Positions 16,198 through 24,660 of a stretch of 64,000 bases of DNA are shown here, one piece after another. Source of the DNA: Nocardioides abyssi (GTDB taxonomy: Bacteria > Actinomycetota > Actinomycetes > Propionibacteriales > Nocardioidaceae). A program made the position numbers and the translations under genes. Where the stretch lies: assembly GCF_030412915.1 (NCBI RefSeq), contig NZ_JAUHJR010000003.1:310001-374000 (forward strand), given 5' to 3'. The notes beneath the pieces are model-generated. The model had not been told where the DNA came from. It searched no databases and was given only the letters and a program-made list of their open reading frames with translations. Positions within the stretch are counted from its first letter, which is position 1; the number at the start of each line of letters is the position of its first letter.

Positions 16198-17166
16198 TCA
16201 GCCCAGCAGCGCGGCGACCTCGGCGTCGGAGGCCGCGAGCGCGTCCCGGTCGTGGGTCGAGCCGCTGACCAGCAGCTCGTCGGCGCCGGTGCGCTCCACG
16301 AGCTCGTCGAGCCGGCGGCGTACCGTCGCCGCGGTGCCGGCCACGACCGCGTCGAGCCCGCGCTCGACGCGGCGGGTGTCCTGGGCGTCCCAGTCCTGCG
16401 CGCGGATGTCGGCGACCCGCTCCAGCGGGCCGAAGACGCCGGTGCGCCGGGAGCGGACCATCGCCCACACCTCCGGCAGCGCGAGGTCGCGCGCCTCGGC
16501 GTCGGTGTCGGCGACGAGCACGTCGAGGGAGACCGTGAGGTGCGGGGTGCTGCCGCGGTGGGGCACGAAGCCACGGCGGTACGCCGCCAGCCGCTCGCCG
16601 GCGTCGGGCTCGGTGAGCACCGGTCCGCCGACCACCACCGGCAGGCCGAGCCGCGCGGCCACCTCGAGCCCGCGGCCGGTCGCGAGCACCGAGACCGGCA
16701 CCGGTCCGACGCCGTCGGGGCGGACGGTCACCTCGCCCGTGCCCTCGAGCAGGGCGCGCAGCTCGGCGACGTCCTCGGCGAACGTGTCCGGCTCCTCGGC
16801 CCCGCGACGCAGCGCCCGCCGCACCGGCGCGGTGAACCCGACCGAGCGGCCCACGCCGAGGTCGACGCGGCCGGGGTGCAGCCCGGCGAGCATGCGGAAC
16901 TGCTCGGCCACCACGAACGGCTGGTGGTTGGGCAGCATCACCCCGCCCGACCCGATCCGGATCGTCGAGGTGGCGGCGCCGACGGCGGCCAGCAGCACCG
17001 CCGGGGCGCCGGAGGCGACGCCGGGCACGCCGTGGTGCTCGGCGACCCAGAACCGCTCGTAGCCCAGCCGCTCGGCACCCACCGCGCGCTCGACCGTGTG
17101 CCCGAGCGCGGCGCCCTCGGCCGAGCCGGTGCGCGTGCGGGAGCGGTCGAGCAGGGAGAACCTCAT
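16198..17166 (-). CDS. LLM class flavin-dependent oxidoreductase (luciferase-like)
   Basis: A 322-residue bacterial luciferase-like monooxygenase. The N-terminal barrel strand MRFSLLDRSRT and RFWVAEHHGVPGVASGAPAVLLAAVGAATSTIRIGSGGVMLPNHQPFVVAEQFRMLAGLHPGR-type order match the family, with LGVGRSVG at about 123-130. The active-site His pair lies in AEHHG. It probably uses reduced FMN (or F420) to oxidise a small molecule; the substrate is unknown. It is transcribed away from jetA with a 105-bp gap downstream and is followed upstream by the ABC-F gene after 37 bp. Confidence 0.88.
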   Translation of the reverse strand: MRFSLLDRSRTRTGSAEGAALGHTVERAVGAERLGYERFWVAEHHGVPGVASGAPAVLLAAVGAATSTIRIGSGGVMLPNHQPFVVAEQFRMLAGLHPGRVDLGVGRSVGFTAPVRRALRRGAEEPDTFAEDVAELRALLEGTGEVTVRPDGVGPVPVSVLATGRGLEVAARLGLPVVVGGPVLTEPDAGERLAAYRRGFVPHRGSTPHLTVSLDVLVADTDAEARDLALPEVWAMVRSRRTGVFGPLERVADIRAQDWDAQDTRRVERGLDAVVAGTAATVRRRLDELVERTGADELLVSGSTHDRDALAASDAEVAALLG

Positions 17167-17203
17167 GCCCGGTCCAACGCTCCCGACGGGACCAGGCTTC
17201 CCG

Positions 17204-18847
17204 TCAGGCCTTCCGGACGAGCACCTGCCCGGCGGCGACCTCCCAGCGCTGGTCGAGCCGGACGTTCGCCAGCAGGCGGCGGTCGTGGGAGACGAGCATC
17301 AGAGCGCCGTCGTACGACTCCAGCGCCTGCTCGAGCTGCTCGATCGCCGGCAGGTCCAGGTGGTTGGTCGGCTCGTCGAGCACGAGCAGGTTGACCCCGC
17401 GCGCCTGGAGCAGCGCCATCGCGGCGCGGGTGCGCTCGCCCGGCGAGAGGCGACCGACGAGGCTGGCGACCTGGTCGGCCTTGAGCCCGAACTTCGCCAG
17501 CAGCGTGCGCACCTCGGCCTGGGTCAGCTCCGGCACGACCGCCTCGAACGCCGCGCCCAGCGGCCGGTCGTCGTCGAGCCCGGTGCGTGCCTGGTCGATC
17601 ACGCCCACCGCGACCGAGGCGCCGAGGGAGGCCGAGCCGCTGTCGGGGGTGGTGCGCCCGAGCAGCAGGTCGAGGAGGGTGGTCTTGCCCGCGCCGTTCG
17701 GGCCGGTGATGCCGATCCGCTCGCCCGCGTCGACCTGCAGCGAGACCGGGCCGAGGCGGAAGTCCCCGAGCTCCCGGGTCGCCTCGTTGAGCACCGCGAC
17801 CACCGCGCTGGACCGCGGCGCGGCGGCGATGTCGAACTGGAGCACCCACTCCTTGCGCGGCTCCTCGACCTCCTCCAGCCGCGCGATCCGCGACTCCATC
17901 TGGCGCACCTTCTGCGCCTGCTTCTCCGAGGACTCCGTGGCCGCCTTGCGGCGGATCTTGTCGTTGTCGGGGCTCTTGCGCATCGCGTTGCGGACGCCCT
18001 GGGAGCTCCACTCCCTCTGTGTGCGCGCGCGGCCGACCAGGTCGGCCTTCGTGTCGGCGTACTGCTCGTAGGCCTCGCGGGCGTGGCGGCGCTGCACCGC
18101 CCGCTCCTCGAGGAACGCGTCGTAGCCGCCGTCGTAGACGCTCACCTGGTGCTGGGCCAGGTCGAGCTCGACGATCCGCGTGACGCATCGGGCCAGGAAC
18201 TCCCGGTCGTGGGAGACCAGCACGACCCCGGCCCGCAGCCCCTGCACGAAGGACTCCAACCGAGCCAGCCCGTCGAGGTCGAGGTCGTTGGTCGGCTCGT
18301 CGAGCAGCACGACGTCGAACCGGCTGAGCAGCAGCGCGGCCAGCGCCACCCGGGCCGCCTGCCCGCCGGAGAGCGAGGTCATCAGCGCGGCCGGCCCCAC
18401 CTCGGGCGCGAGGTCGGCGAGGACCGGGCCGAGCCGGTCGTCGAGGTCGGCGGCGCCGCTGGCCATCCAGTGGTCGAACGCCACGGCGTACGCGTCGTCC
18501 GCGCCCGGCTCCCCCGAGCCGAGCGCCGCGGCGGTCGCCTCCATGGCCCCGGTCGCGGCCGCGGCGCCGGTGCGGCGGGCGACGTACGCCGCCACCGTCT
18601 CCCCCGGCACCCGCTCGTGCTCCTGGGGCAGCCACCCGACGAACGCGTCGCGCGGCGCCGTGCTCACCGTCCCGCCCATCGGGGTGTCCGCGCCGGCGAG
18701 CAGCCGCAGCAGCGTCGACTTGCCGGCGCCGTTGGCCCCCACCACGCCGACCACGTCTCCGGGCGCGACGGTCAGGTCGAGCCCCTCGAAGAGGACGCGG
18801 TGGCCGTGACCGCCGGAGAGGTCCTTGGCGACGAGGGTGGCGCTCAC
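17204..18847 (-). CDS. ABC-F family ATP-binding protein
   Basis: A 547-residue soluble protein with two ABC ATPase domains and no membrane segment. Domain 1 has Walker A GANGAGKST (37-45), signature LSGGQAARVALAALLL and Walker B VVLLDEPTNDLDLDGL. The linker has the lysine/arginine-rich helix KSPDNDKIRRKAATESSEKQAQK. Domain 2 has GPNGAGKTT, signature LSPGERTRAAMALL and LLVLDEPTNHLDL. ABC-F proteins act on the ribosome (translation factors or antibiotic-target protection); which of these cannot be told. The start is GTG 18847, with TACGCT 6 nt before it, a leaderless arrangement without ribosome-binding site; a longer frame to 18970 lacks family similarity. Confidence 0.9.
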   Translation of the reverse strand: MSATLVAKDLSGGHGHRVLFEGLDLTVAPGDVVGVVGANGAGKSTLLRLLAGADTPMGGTVSTAPRDAFVGWLPQEHERVPGETVAAYVARRTGAAAATGAMEATAAALGSGEPGADDAYAVAFDHWMASGAADLDDRLGPVLADLAPEVGPAALMTSLSGGQAARVALAALLLSRFDVVLLDEPTNDLDLDGLARLESFVQGLRAGVVLVSHDREFLARCVTRIVELDLAQHQVSVYDGGYDAFLEERAVQRRHAREAYEQYADTKADLVGRARTQREWSSQGVRNAMRKSPDNDKIRRKAATESSEKQAQKVRQMESRIARLEEVEEPRKEWVLQFDIAAAPRSSAVVAVLNEATRELGDFRLGPVSLQVDAGERIGITGPNGAGKTTLLDLLLGRTTPDSGSASLGASVAVGVIDQARTGLDDDRPLGAAFEAVVPELTQAEVRTLLAKFGLKADQVASLVGRLSPGERTRAAMALLQARGVNLLVLDEPTNHLDLPAIEQLEQALESYDGALMLVSHDRRLLANVRLDQRWEVAAGQVLVRKA

Positions 18848-18853
18848 CGGAGG

Positions 18854-18859
18854 AGCGTA
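18854..18859 (-). promoter_or_regulatory. -10 element (TACGCT) of ABC-F gene
   Basis: On the minus strand TACGCT is followed by 6 nt (CCTCCG) and the GTG at 18847. The purine-rich run here is on the other strand, so no ribosome-binding site exists; leaderless translation is inferred. Confidence 0.5.
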
Positions 18860-19030
18860 GGCCGTGGCCCGCGCGACCCGTGACCGGCCAGGAGCCGGCC
18901 CCCGCCTCGTTCGCCGCCGCCGACCTGCGCGGCGCCGCGGTCCAGCCGGACTAGTCGAGGCGCACCTCACGCCACCCTGTCTCGTTGTCCTGCCGTCAGG
19001 AACCGCCGCCCGCGGCCATCATGGACGGAC

Positions 19031-20041
19031 ATGGACGACCCAGCACGCACCGAGCACCCGCGGCCCGAGCCGCGGGTCGAGCGCGCGCGCCCGGCCGACC
19101 GCGGTCTGGTCGCGCGGCTCGTGGAGGCGGTCGTCGCCGCCGACCCGTCCGTCGCGCCCGAGGTCGCCTCCGGGGCGCTGCGTGCTGCCCAGTGGCTGCA
19201 GCGCACGCCCGCCGACTGGCAGGGGGTCGCGGTCGTCGAGGACGGCGGCGTGCGGTCGGTCGTCGGGTACGTCGCCGCCGACTCTGGCCCCGGTTCCGCC
19301 GCCGGCGTCCGGGCCCACCGCGTCCTCGTCCACCCGGCGTACCGCGACTCCGGTCTCGGCCCCGCGCTCGTGGCCGCCGCCCGCGCCGCGCTCGCCGACG
19401 AGCCCGCCCCCGCTCCAACCGTCGTCGAGCCCGACCCCGCACCCGAGCTGGTGCGCGTCGAGACGCCGCCCGTCACCTGGCGCCAGCGGCTGACCGAACC
19501 GGCCGGAGCCCTCGCCATCGTCGCCGCCGGCGCCGTCGCCGTGCTCGCCGTCCAGGTCGGCGGCGGGCCCCTGGGCGACGTCGTGCCGTTCCTCGACCGT
19601 GACGCCGACCGGCCCGCCTCGGCCGAGCGCGGCGGCGTCGACGAGGCTGATGTCGATGGCCGCTCCGCGGACCCGTCGTCCCCGCCCGCGTCGTCCGTCC
19701 CCGTCCCCGGCGTCGTCCTCACCCCCGTCGCTGCGCCGTCCCCTCCCGCCCCGTCGGGGGACCCCCAGCCCGGGCCGGGCCCCGGTCAGCCCACGACCCC
19801 GCCGGCTCCCCCGGCGACACCCGCCCCCACACCTCCCGGCACCCCCGGCCCGGGCCCCGGTCCCACCTCCGGCCTGCTCGACCCCGTCGTCGAGGAGGTC
19901 GTCGAGGTCCTCGACGGAGCCACCGGCAGCGCCGTCGCGCCCGTCACCGGCGCCGTCCGCGACCTCCTCGACGCCACCACCGACGTCCTCGACGGCGTCC
20001 TCGGGGTCCTCATCCCGCCCCGCGCCGGCTCCACCGGCTGA
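19031..20041 (+). CDS. GNAT-type acetyltransferase domain fused to membrane helix and proline-rich tail
   Basis: A 336-residue protein with an unusual layout. Residues 14-125 resemble a GNAT N-acetyltransferase, with beta4/motif A reading HRVLVHPAYRDSGLGPALVAAA (acetyl-CoA loop RDSGLG about 105-110). A transmembrane helix follows at about 157-176 (PAGALAIVAAGAVAVLAVQV), then a long Pro/Gly/Thr/Ser-rich segment (about 210-280) and a C-terminal amphipathic stretch VVEEVVEVLDGATG...DLLDATTDVLDGVLGVLIPP. This predicts a cytosolic catalytic head anchored in the membrane with an outward tail that could cross the cell wall. ATG 19031 is the first start in frame. The substrate and role are unknown; the next downstream feature is a palindromic repeat array. 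Confidence 0.75.
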   Translation: MDDPARTEHPRPEPRVERARPADRGLVARLVEAVVAADPSVAPEVASGALRAAQWLQRTPADWQGVAVVEDGGVRSVVGYVAADSGPGSAAGVRAHRVLVHPAYRDSGLGPALVAAARAALADEPAPAPTVVEPDPAPELVRVETPPVTWRQRLTEPAGALAIVAAGAVAVLAVQVGGGPLGDVVPFLDRDADRPASAERGGVDEADVDGRSADPSSPPASSVPVPGVVLTPVAAPSPPAPSGDPQPGPGPGQPTTPPAPPATPAPTPPGTPGPGPGPTSGLLDPVVEEVVEVLDGATGSAVAPVTGAVRDLLDATTDVLDGVLGVLIPPRAGSTG

Positions 20042-20065
20042 CGCACCCCGCCACCCGTCCCTTGC

Positions 20066-20092
20066 GGCTGGTTGAGGAAGGCGCGCAGCGCC
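20066..20092 (+). repeat. REP-like palindromic repeat, partial copy 1
   Basis: GGCTGGTTGAGGAAGGCGCG followed by CAGCGCC. It contains the GGCGC-GCA-GCGCC core stem but lacks the right-hand TGTCTCGAAACC arm of the full unit. Confidence 0.8.
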
Positions 20093-20096
20093 CCCC

Positions 20097-20123
20097 GGCT
20101 GGTCGAGGAAGGCGCGCAGCGCC
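20097..20123 (+). repeat. REP-like palindromic repeat, partial copy 2
   Basis: Same as copy 1 with one base change (GGTCGAGG instead of GGTTGAGG). It lies 31 bp after copy 1, so copies 1 and 2 form a short tandem array. Confidence 0.8.
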
Positions 20124-20131
20124 CCCCGGCT

Positions 20132-20166
20132 GGTTGAGGAAGGCGCGCAGCGCCTGTCTCGAAACC
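20132..20166 (+). repeat. REP-like palindromic repeat, complete copy 3 (35 bp)
   Basis: Complete unit: left arm GGTTGAGGAA, core GGCGCGCAGCGCC, right arm TGTCTCGAAACC. The outer GGTT/AACC and the core GGCGC/GCGCC are inverted, giving a hairpin with an imperfect middle. An identical 35-bp copy stands alone at 60487-60521. It ends 51 bp before the LexA box of the DUF222/HNH gene. Confidence 0.85.
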
Positions 20167-20211
20167 CGCAGAGCTTGTGAACGAGCCCTTCCCACCGTCG
20201 GCCGGCTGGGG

Positions 20212-20217
20212 TAGAAT
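20212..20217 (+). promoter_or_regulatory. -10 element (TAGAAT) of DUF222/HNH gene
   Basis: TAGAAT is followed by exactly 7 nt and the ATG at 20225, predicting a leaderless transcript. Its last base is also the first base of the LexA box. Confidence 0.55.
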
Positions 20218-20232
20218 CGAACACATGTTCGA
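20217..20232. promoter_or_regulatory. LexA (SOS) box overlapping the start codon
   Basis: TCGAACACATGTTCGA is a perfect match to the actinobacterial LexA operator TCGAAC-N4-GTTCGA. It overlaps the -10 element and the ATG at 20225, so LexA binding would block transcription initiation directly. Confidence 0.8.
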
Positions 20233-21583
20233 GCCCACCAGGACCTCCCCACCGGGAGTCCTGCACGCCTCGACCATCACCCGAGCTCACCGCCGGCTCA
20301 CCGCCGCCCTCGACGCCGCCGCCGACGCCGCGTCCGGGCTCGACGACGCCGAACGGATCGACACGATCACCGCGCTGGAGGACCTCGTCCGGGTCGCGAC
20401 CGCCGCCCAGGCAGCGCTCTCCCGGGAGCTCGACGCCTCCCAACGCGTCCAGCAGGCGGCGGCCGGGGTGCCCGCCGACCTCCGCGGCCGCGGGGTGGCC
20501 GCCCAGGTCGCCCTGGCGCGGAAGGAGTCCCACCACCGCGGCCAGCGCCACCTCGGTCTGGCGAAGGTCATCGCCACCGAGATGCCACACCTGTGGGCCG
20601 CCTGGCGACGAGGGACGGTGACCGAGCACGGCGCGACCCTCGCGGTCCGCGAGACCGCGTGCCTGGAGGTCGAGGACCGCCTCGAGGTCGACCGGCTCCT
20701 CGCCGCCACCCCCGACGCCCTTGACCGCCTGGAGCAGATGTCGGAGCGGCAGGTCGCGGCCCTCTGCCGCCGCCACGCGTCCCGCCTCGACGCCGCCGCG
20801 GTCGTCAAGCGGCAACGCCGGGCCCACCAGGAGCGGTGCGTGACCATCCGGCCGGCGCCGGACACGATGGTCCACCTCACCGCCGTCCTCCCCGTGGCCG
20901 ACGGCGTCGCGGCCTACGCCGCGCTGACCCGCGCCGCCGCGGCTGCCCGTGCCGGGGGTGACGGCCGGTCGAAGGGGCAGGTCATGGCGGACACCCTCGT
21001 GGAGAGCGTCCTGGCGGACCACCAGGCCACCACCGGCACCCGCGTCGAGCTGGGTCTGGTGATGACCGACCGTTCCGTGCTCGGGGAGGCCGACGACCCC
21101 GCCCGCGTCGACGGCTACGGCCCGGTCCCGGCCGAGCTCGGCCGCGAGATCCTCGCCGGCGCCCTGGCGAGGGACGAGGAGGTGTGGCTACGGCGGCTCT
21201 ACGCCAGCCCCACCACCGGCGAGCTGGTCGCCATGGACTCCCGAGGCCGCGTCTTCCCGACGGGACTGGCCCGGTTCATTCGGCTGCGCGACCAGGTCTG
21301 CCGCACCCCCTGGTGCGACGCACCCATCCGCCAGACCGACCACGCCCACCCCGCCGTCGACGGCGGCGAGACCAGCGGACACAACGGTCAGGGCCTCTGC
21401 GAGGCCTGCAACCACGCCAAGCAGGCCTCGGGCTGGGACGCCCGACCATCCGAGGACGGGTCCATCGAGACGACGACCCCGACGGGTCACCGGCACCGCA
21501 CTCGACCACCACCGACGACGATCACCGTCCACGAGACCCACGCGCCACCGATCTGCATCGACTTCTACGTCGGCGCCGCCTGA
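20225..21583 (+). CDS. DUF222 domain HNH endonuclease (13E12 repeat family)
   Basis: A 452-residue protein with an N-terminal helical DUF222/13E12 region (about 10-300) and a C-terminal HNH nuclease domain. The latter shows the zinc-type Cys motif VCRTPWC, then QTDHAHPAVDGG (D372-H373), GHNGQGLCEACNHAKQ (H386-N387, second Cys pair and final His). The start at ATG 20225 is chosen from the promoter spacing; a GTG at 20177 in frame would add 16 residues. A perfect LexA box over the start predicts induction by DNA damage. Family members are often multi-copy in actinobacterial genomes. The biological role is not established; target-site nicking linked to repeats or mobility is possible. Confidence 0.88.
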   Translation: MFEPTRTSPPGVLHASTITRAHRRLTAALDAAADAASGLDDAERIDTITALEDLVRVATAAQAALSRELDASQRVQQAAAGVPADLRGRGVAAQVALARKESHHRGQRHLGLAKVIATEMPHLWAAWRRGTVTEHGATLAVRETACLEVEDRLEVDRLLAATPDALDRLEQMSERQVAALCRRHASRLDAAAVVKRQRRAHQERCVTIRPAPDTMVHLTAVLPVADGVAAYAALTRAAAAARAGGDGRSKGQVMADTLVESVLADHQATTGTRVELGLVMTDRSVLGEADDPARVDGYGPVPAELGREILAGALARDEEVWLRRLYASPTTGELVAMDSRGRVFPTGLARFIRLRDQVCRTPWCDAPIRQTDHAHPAVDGGETSGHNGQGLCEACNHAKQASGWDARPSEDGSIETTTPTGHRHRTRPPPTTITVHETHAPPICIDFYVGAA

Positions 21584-21632
21584 CAGGCTGACTCGTGCGA
21601 ACCAAACGGCGCCCGCGTGCATCCGACCGGGC

Positions 21633-22607
21633 ATGCGCACCTGGAGAGACCTGCCCCGGGCCACGGCCGTCGTCGCGACGATCGGCGTCGTCGCGGCCCT
21701 CCTGCCCACCGCGTCGGCGTACCCCGGCTCCCCGCCGGCCGAGAAGCCACGGGTCACCCGTGCGGTCAGCCTGGTCGGCACCGACCTGCACCTGCAGGGT
21801 GGGAAGGTCGTCCCGCTCCCCACGAAAGCCGGCAGCCACCCCGTCCTCCTCGGCACGAGCCGCCGCGGCTGGGTCGTGGCGTCGGGCAGCACCTTCCGGC
21901 TCGTCCGGCCCGGCGGCGCGGTGCAGCGGATCACCGGCCGCAACGGCACCGACCTCTTCGTGACCGAGGCGCTCTCCGACGACGGCGAGCGGGTGGTGAC
22001 GGCGAGCCTCGACCAGGGCGACACGTTCAACATCCGGGTCGCCGACCTCGACGGGAAGGTCGCCGTCCGGACGTTCTTCGAGGAGCTCTACGTCGACGTG
22101 ATGGACGCCGACGACGGCCGGGTGTACGTCGGCGGGCGCGACGGGCTGTGGGTCGTCGACGAGCGCACCGACGGGCGCACCCGCGTCCTGCGCCGGCCGA
22201 CCGCCCTGGTCGCCCTCGAGCACGACACGGTCTTCGTCGGCACCCGCAAGCGCCCGGGCCGGGTCGGACCCACGAGCCTCGGCGAGCCCGGCACGCCGCG
22301 CTGGCGCGCCCGCTCGGTGCCGGTCGCGGTCTCCCCCGACGGCGCCCACGTCGTGGGCGACGACGGCACGGTGCGGGCGATGGCCGACGGCCGGGTCGTA
22401 CGCCGCGTGCCGACCCCGGGCCGCGGGCGGGAGTTCCACTCCCTCGGCTGGGCCTCGGCGCGCCGGGTGCTCGTGGAGACCCGGTCCGGCGGGCGCACCA
22501 CCCTGCGGTCCTGCCCGCTCCCCCGCGGCACGTGCCGGGTGGTCGGCTCGACGAAGCGGCTCGTGTCGGTGCCGACGAGCCACGGCGGGCCGTACCGGAT
22601 GCCCTGA
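21633..22607 (+). CDS. Secreted hypothetical protein, beta-propeller-like
   Basis: A 324-residue protein with an N-terminal signal peptide (MRTWRDLPRATAVVATIGVVAALLPTASAYP, cleavage predicted after ASA). The mature part has repeated short beta segments with Asp/Gly turns, such as FVTEALSDDGERVVTASLD, DADDGRVYVGGRDGLWVVDE and VAVSPDGAHVVGDDGTVRAM, suggesting a beta-propeller of TolB/WD40-like type. No catalytic motif is visible. A perfect hairpin follows the stop. I cannot assign a function. Confidence 0.72.
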   Translation: MRTWRDLPRATAVVATIGVVAALLPTASAYPGSPPAEKPRVTRAVSLVGTDLHLQGGKVVPLPTKAGSHPVLLGTSRRGWVVASGSTFRLVRPGGAVQRITGRNGTDLFVTEALSDDGERVVTASLDQGDTFNIRVADLDGKVAVRTFFEELYVDVMDADDGRVYVGGRDGLWVVDERTDGRTRVLRRPTALVALEHDTVFVGTRKRPGRVGPTSLGEPGTPRWRARSVPVAVSPDGAHVVGDDGTVRAMADGRVVRRVPTPGRGREFHSLGWASARRVLVETRSGGRTTLRSCPLPRGTCRVVGSTKRLVSVPTSHGGPYRMP

Positions 22608-22608
22608 C

Positions 22609-22627
22609 CGTCCGGCCCGGCCGGACG
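22609..22627 (+). terminator. Hairpin terminator after 21633-22607 gene
   Basis: CGTCCGGCC-C-GGCCGGACG, a perfect 9-bp stem with a single-base formal loop (realistically 7 bp with 5 nt), starting one base after the stop codon. There is no U-tract, as is common for high-GC actinobacteria. Confidence 0.5.
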
Positions 22628-22638
22628 CTCGGGCGGGC

Positions 22639-22662
22639 GCTCGGACCGGCGCTCGGACCGGC
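22639..22662 (+). repeat. Short tandem repeat (12 bp x 2)
   Basis: Two perfect copies of GCTCGGACCGGC and a degenerate third (GCTCGACGGGC) lie between the hairpin and the CocE-type gene. Nothing else is seen in this gap. Confidence 0.6.
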
Positions 22663-22744
22663 GCTCGACGGGCGGACCGGGTAACCGCGCCGCTGGTCGT
22701 CCGTTGAGCCGGTGACCGTCGTCACCGACTCCGAGGACCCCCAC

Positions 22745-24660
22745 GTGAGCCACCCGGCCCTCCTCCGCACCCGCCTGGCCGCCGGCCTCCTGGCGACGAC
22801 CGCCCTGGTCGTCCCCGCCGGCCCCGCGACCGCCACCAGCCCGAGCACCACCAGCAAGCCCTCCAGCCCGCCGGCGACGGCCCGCGCGGTGCCGGTGCCG
22901 GACGGCTGGAAGGCCCGCCCGGCGACGTACCCCGGCACGGTGAAGCGGACCGACCTCGCGATCCCGATGTCGGACGGCACGGTGCTCCGTGGCGACCTCG
23001 AGCTGCCGGCGGGCAAGGACGGCACGGCCGCGCGGGGCCGGTTCCCGGTGCTGGTGACGATCTCGGCCTACAACAAGAGCGTCGTGGGCTCGCTCGGCGA
23101 GGACGAGCCCGGCTACCTGGTGCGCCGCGGCTACGCCTCGCTCAACGTCGACGCCCGCGGCACGGGCAGCTCCGAGGGCACGTGGGACGCGTTCGGCGAG
23201 CGGGAGCAGCTCGACGGCAAGGAGGTCGTCGAGTGGGCGGCCGCCCGGGCGCGGCCGTGGAGCAACGGACGGATCGGCATGCGCGGCCCGTCGTACATGG
23301 GCATCAACCAGCTCTTCACCGCCGCCCTGCACCCCAGGGGCCTGCGCGCGATCTTCCCGCAGGTGCCGGCGGGCGACGTCTACCGCGACGTCGTCGCCTC
23401 CGGCGGCCAGGTCGACGTCGGCTTCATCCCCCTGTGGATGGGCCTGGTCACCACCACCGGCGTCATCCCGCCGGCGGTCACCGCCACCGACCCCGCGTCG
23501 GGGCTCAAGGCGCTGCTCTCCCACGTCTTCGGCGCCGCGACGTTCACCGCGCCGCTGCTCCTCGACGCCGTCCTGGGCGGCGACGCCGCGCACGACGGCC
23601 CCTTCTACCGGACCCGCTCGCCGCTGGAGGTCATCGACGAGGTCGACGTGCCGACGTTCCTGCTCGGCGGGCAGCAGGACCTCTTCCAGCGCGGCACCCC
23701 GCTGCTCTTCGAGGCGCTCCAGGAGCGCGGCGTCCCGACCCGGCTCGTCGTCGGGCCCTGGAACCACCTCGAGGGCTCGATGGGCACCGACCTCGACCAG
23801 GTCGGGCACGGCACGCTGTCCCAGCTCCAGCTGCGCTGGTTCGACCGCTGGCTGCGGGGCGCGAAGGGCACCAGGCTGGGCCGGATCGCGCCGGTCAACG
23901 TCTACGAGAACGGCTCCGGCACCTGGCGCACCCAGCGGGAGTGGATCGACCGCGACGCCCGCGCCCGCAGCTACCGGCTGTCGGGCAGCGCGACGACCGC
24001 GGTCCGACCCGGCGTGCTCACGACCGGCGCGGCGAAGGACGGCACCGCGGTGGTCCCGCCGGTCCCGGTCTCCGGGCTCTGCAGCCGATCGGCGAGCCAA
24101 TGGACGGCCGGCATCCCGGCGTCCGTCGCGGGCGGGCTGCCGTGCTTCCAGGACAACGCGCTCAACGACCGCAGCGGGATCGTCTACGAGACCGCGCCGC
24201 TGACGAAGCCGGTGCGCTTCTCCGGGCCGGTCAACGCACGCCTGTTCGCCTCGACGCCGACCGGCGGCGGGATGTTGTCGGTGTCGATCTCCGACGTCGC
24301 GCCGTCGGGCAAGGTGACCCGGCTCAGCGGCGGCTGGCAGCTGATCGCCCAGCGCGCGCTGGACAGGAAGCGCACCCGCTACCTCGACGGCGAGGTCCTC
24401 CAGCCCTACCACCCGTTCACCCGCGCCTCGCGTGCGCCGGCCCCGGCAAGGTCGTGCCCGTCGACGTCGAGGTGTTCCCGACCGCCGCGAAGATCCGCGC
24501 GGGCCACCGCCTCCGGATCGCCGTCCAGGCCTTCGACGTCCCGCACCTGCTGCCCAGCCTCCCGGACCTGCCCGGCACACTCGTGCCGATCACGCTGCAC
24601 ACGTCCGCGAAGCACCCCTCGCGCCTGACGATCCCCTTCCTCGCCCGGAGCCGGCGGTGA
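22745..24660 (+). pseudogene. CocE/NonD family (X-Pro dipeptidyl-peptidase-like) secreted hydrolase with frameshift
   Basis: Starts at GTG 22745 after GAGGA, with a signal peptide (LAAGLLATTALVVPAGPATA). The catalytic domain is intact: oxyanion region LNVDARGTGSSEGTWDAFG, nucleophile elbow GPSYMGINQLF (Ser in GxSYxG), the Asp region FLLGGQQDLFQ and His in VVGPWNHLEGS. The C-terminal jelly-roll begins normally (RFSGPVNARLFASTP) but near 24430-24447 the reading frame is lost: the original frame runs into an Arg/Ser/Pro-rich nonsense tail ending at 24628. The family-like continuation GKVVPVDVEVFPTAAKIRAG is in the other frame and ends at 24660. One missing base in a G/C run explains this. It may be a real mutation or a sequencing error. 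Confidence 0.75.

Noticed and set aside
20066-20166. CRISPR-like array
   Set aside because: There are only three copies, the spacing is 4-8 bp without real spacers, and no cas genes are present; the units are palindromic intergenic repeats.
24415-24460. Programmed ribosomal frameshift in the CocE-type gene
   Set aside because: There is no slippery heptamer or downstream structure that stands out, and such control is not known for this family; a one-base deletion or sequencing error is simpler.
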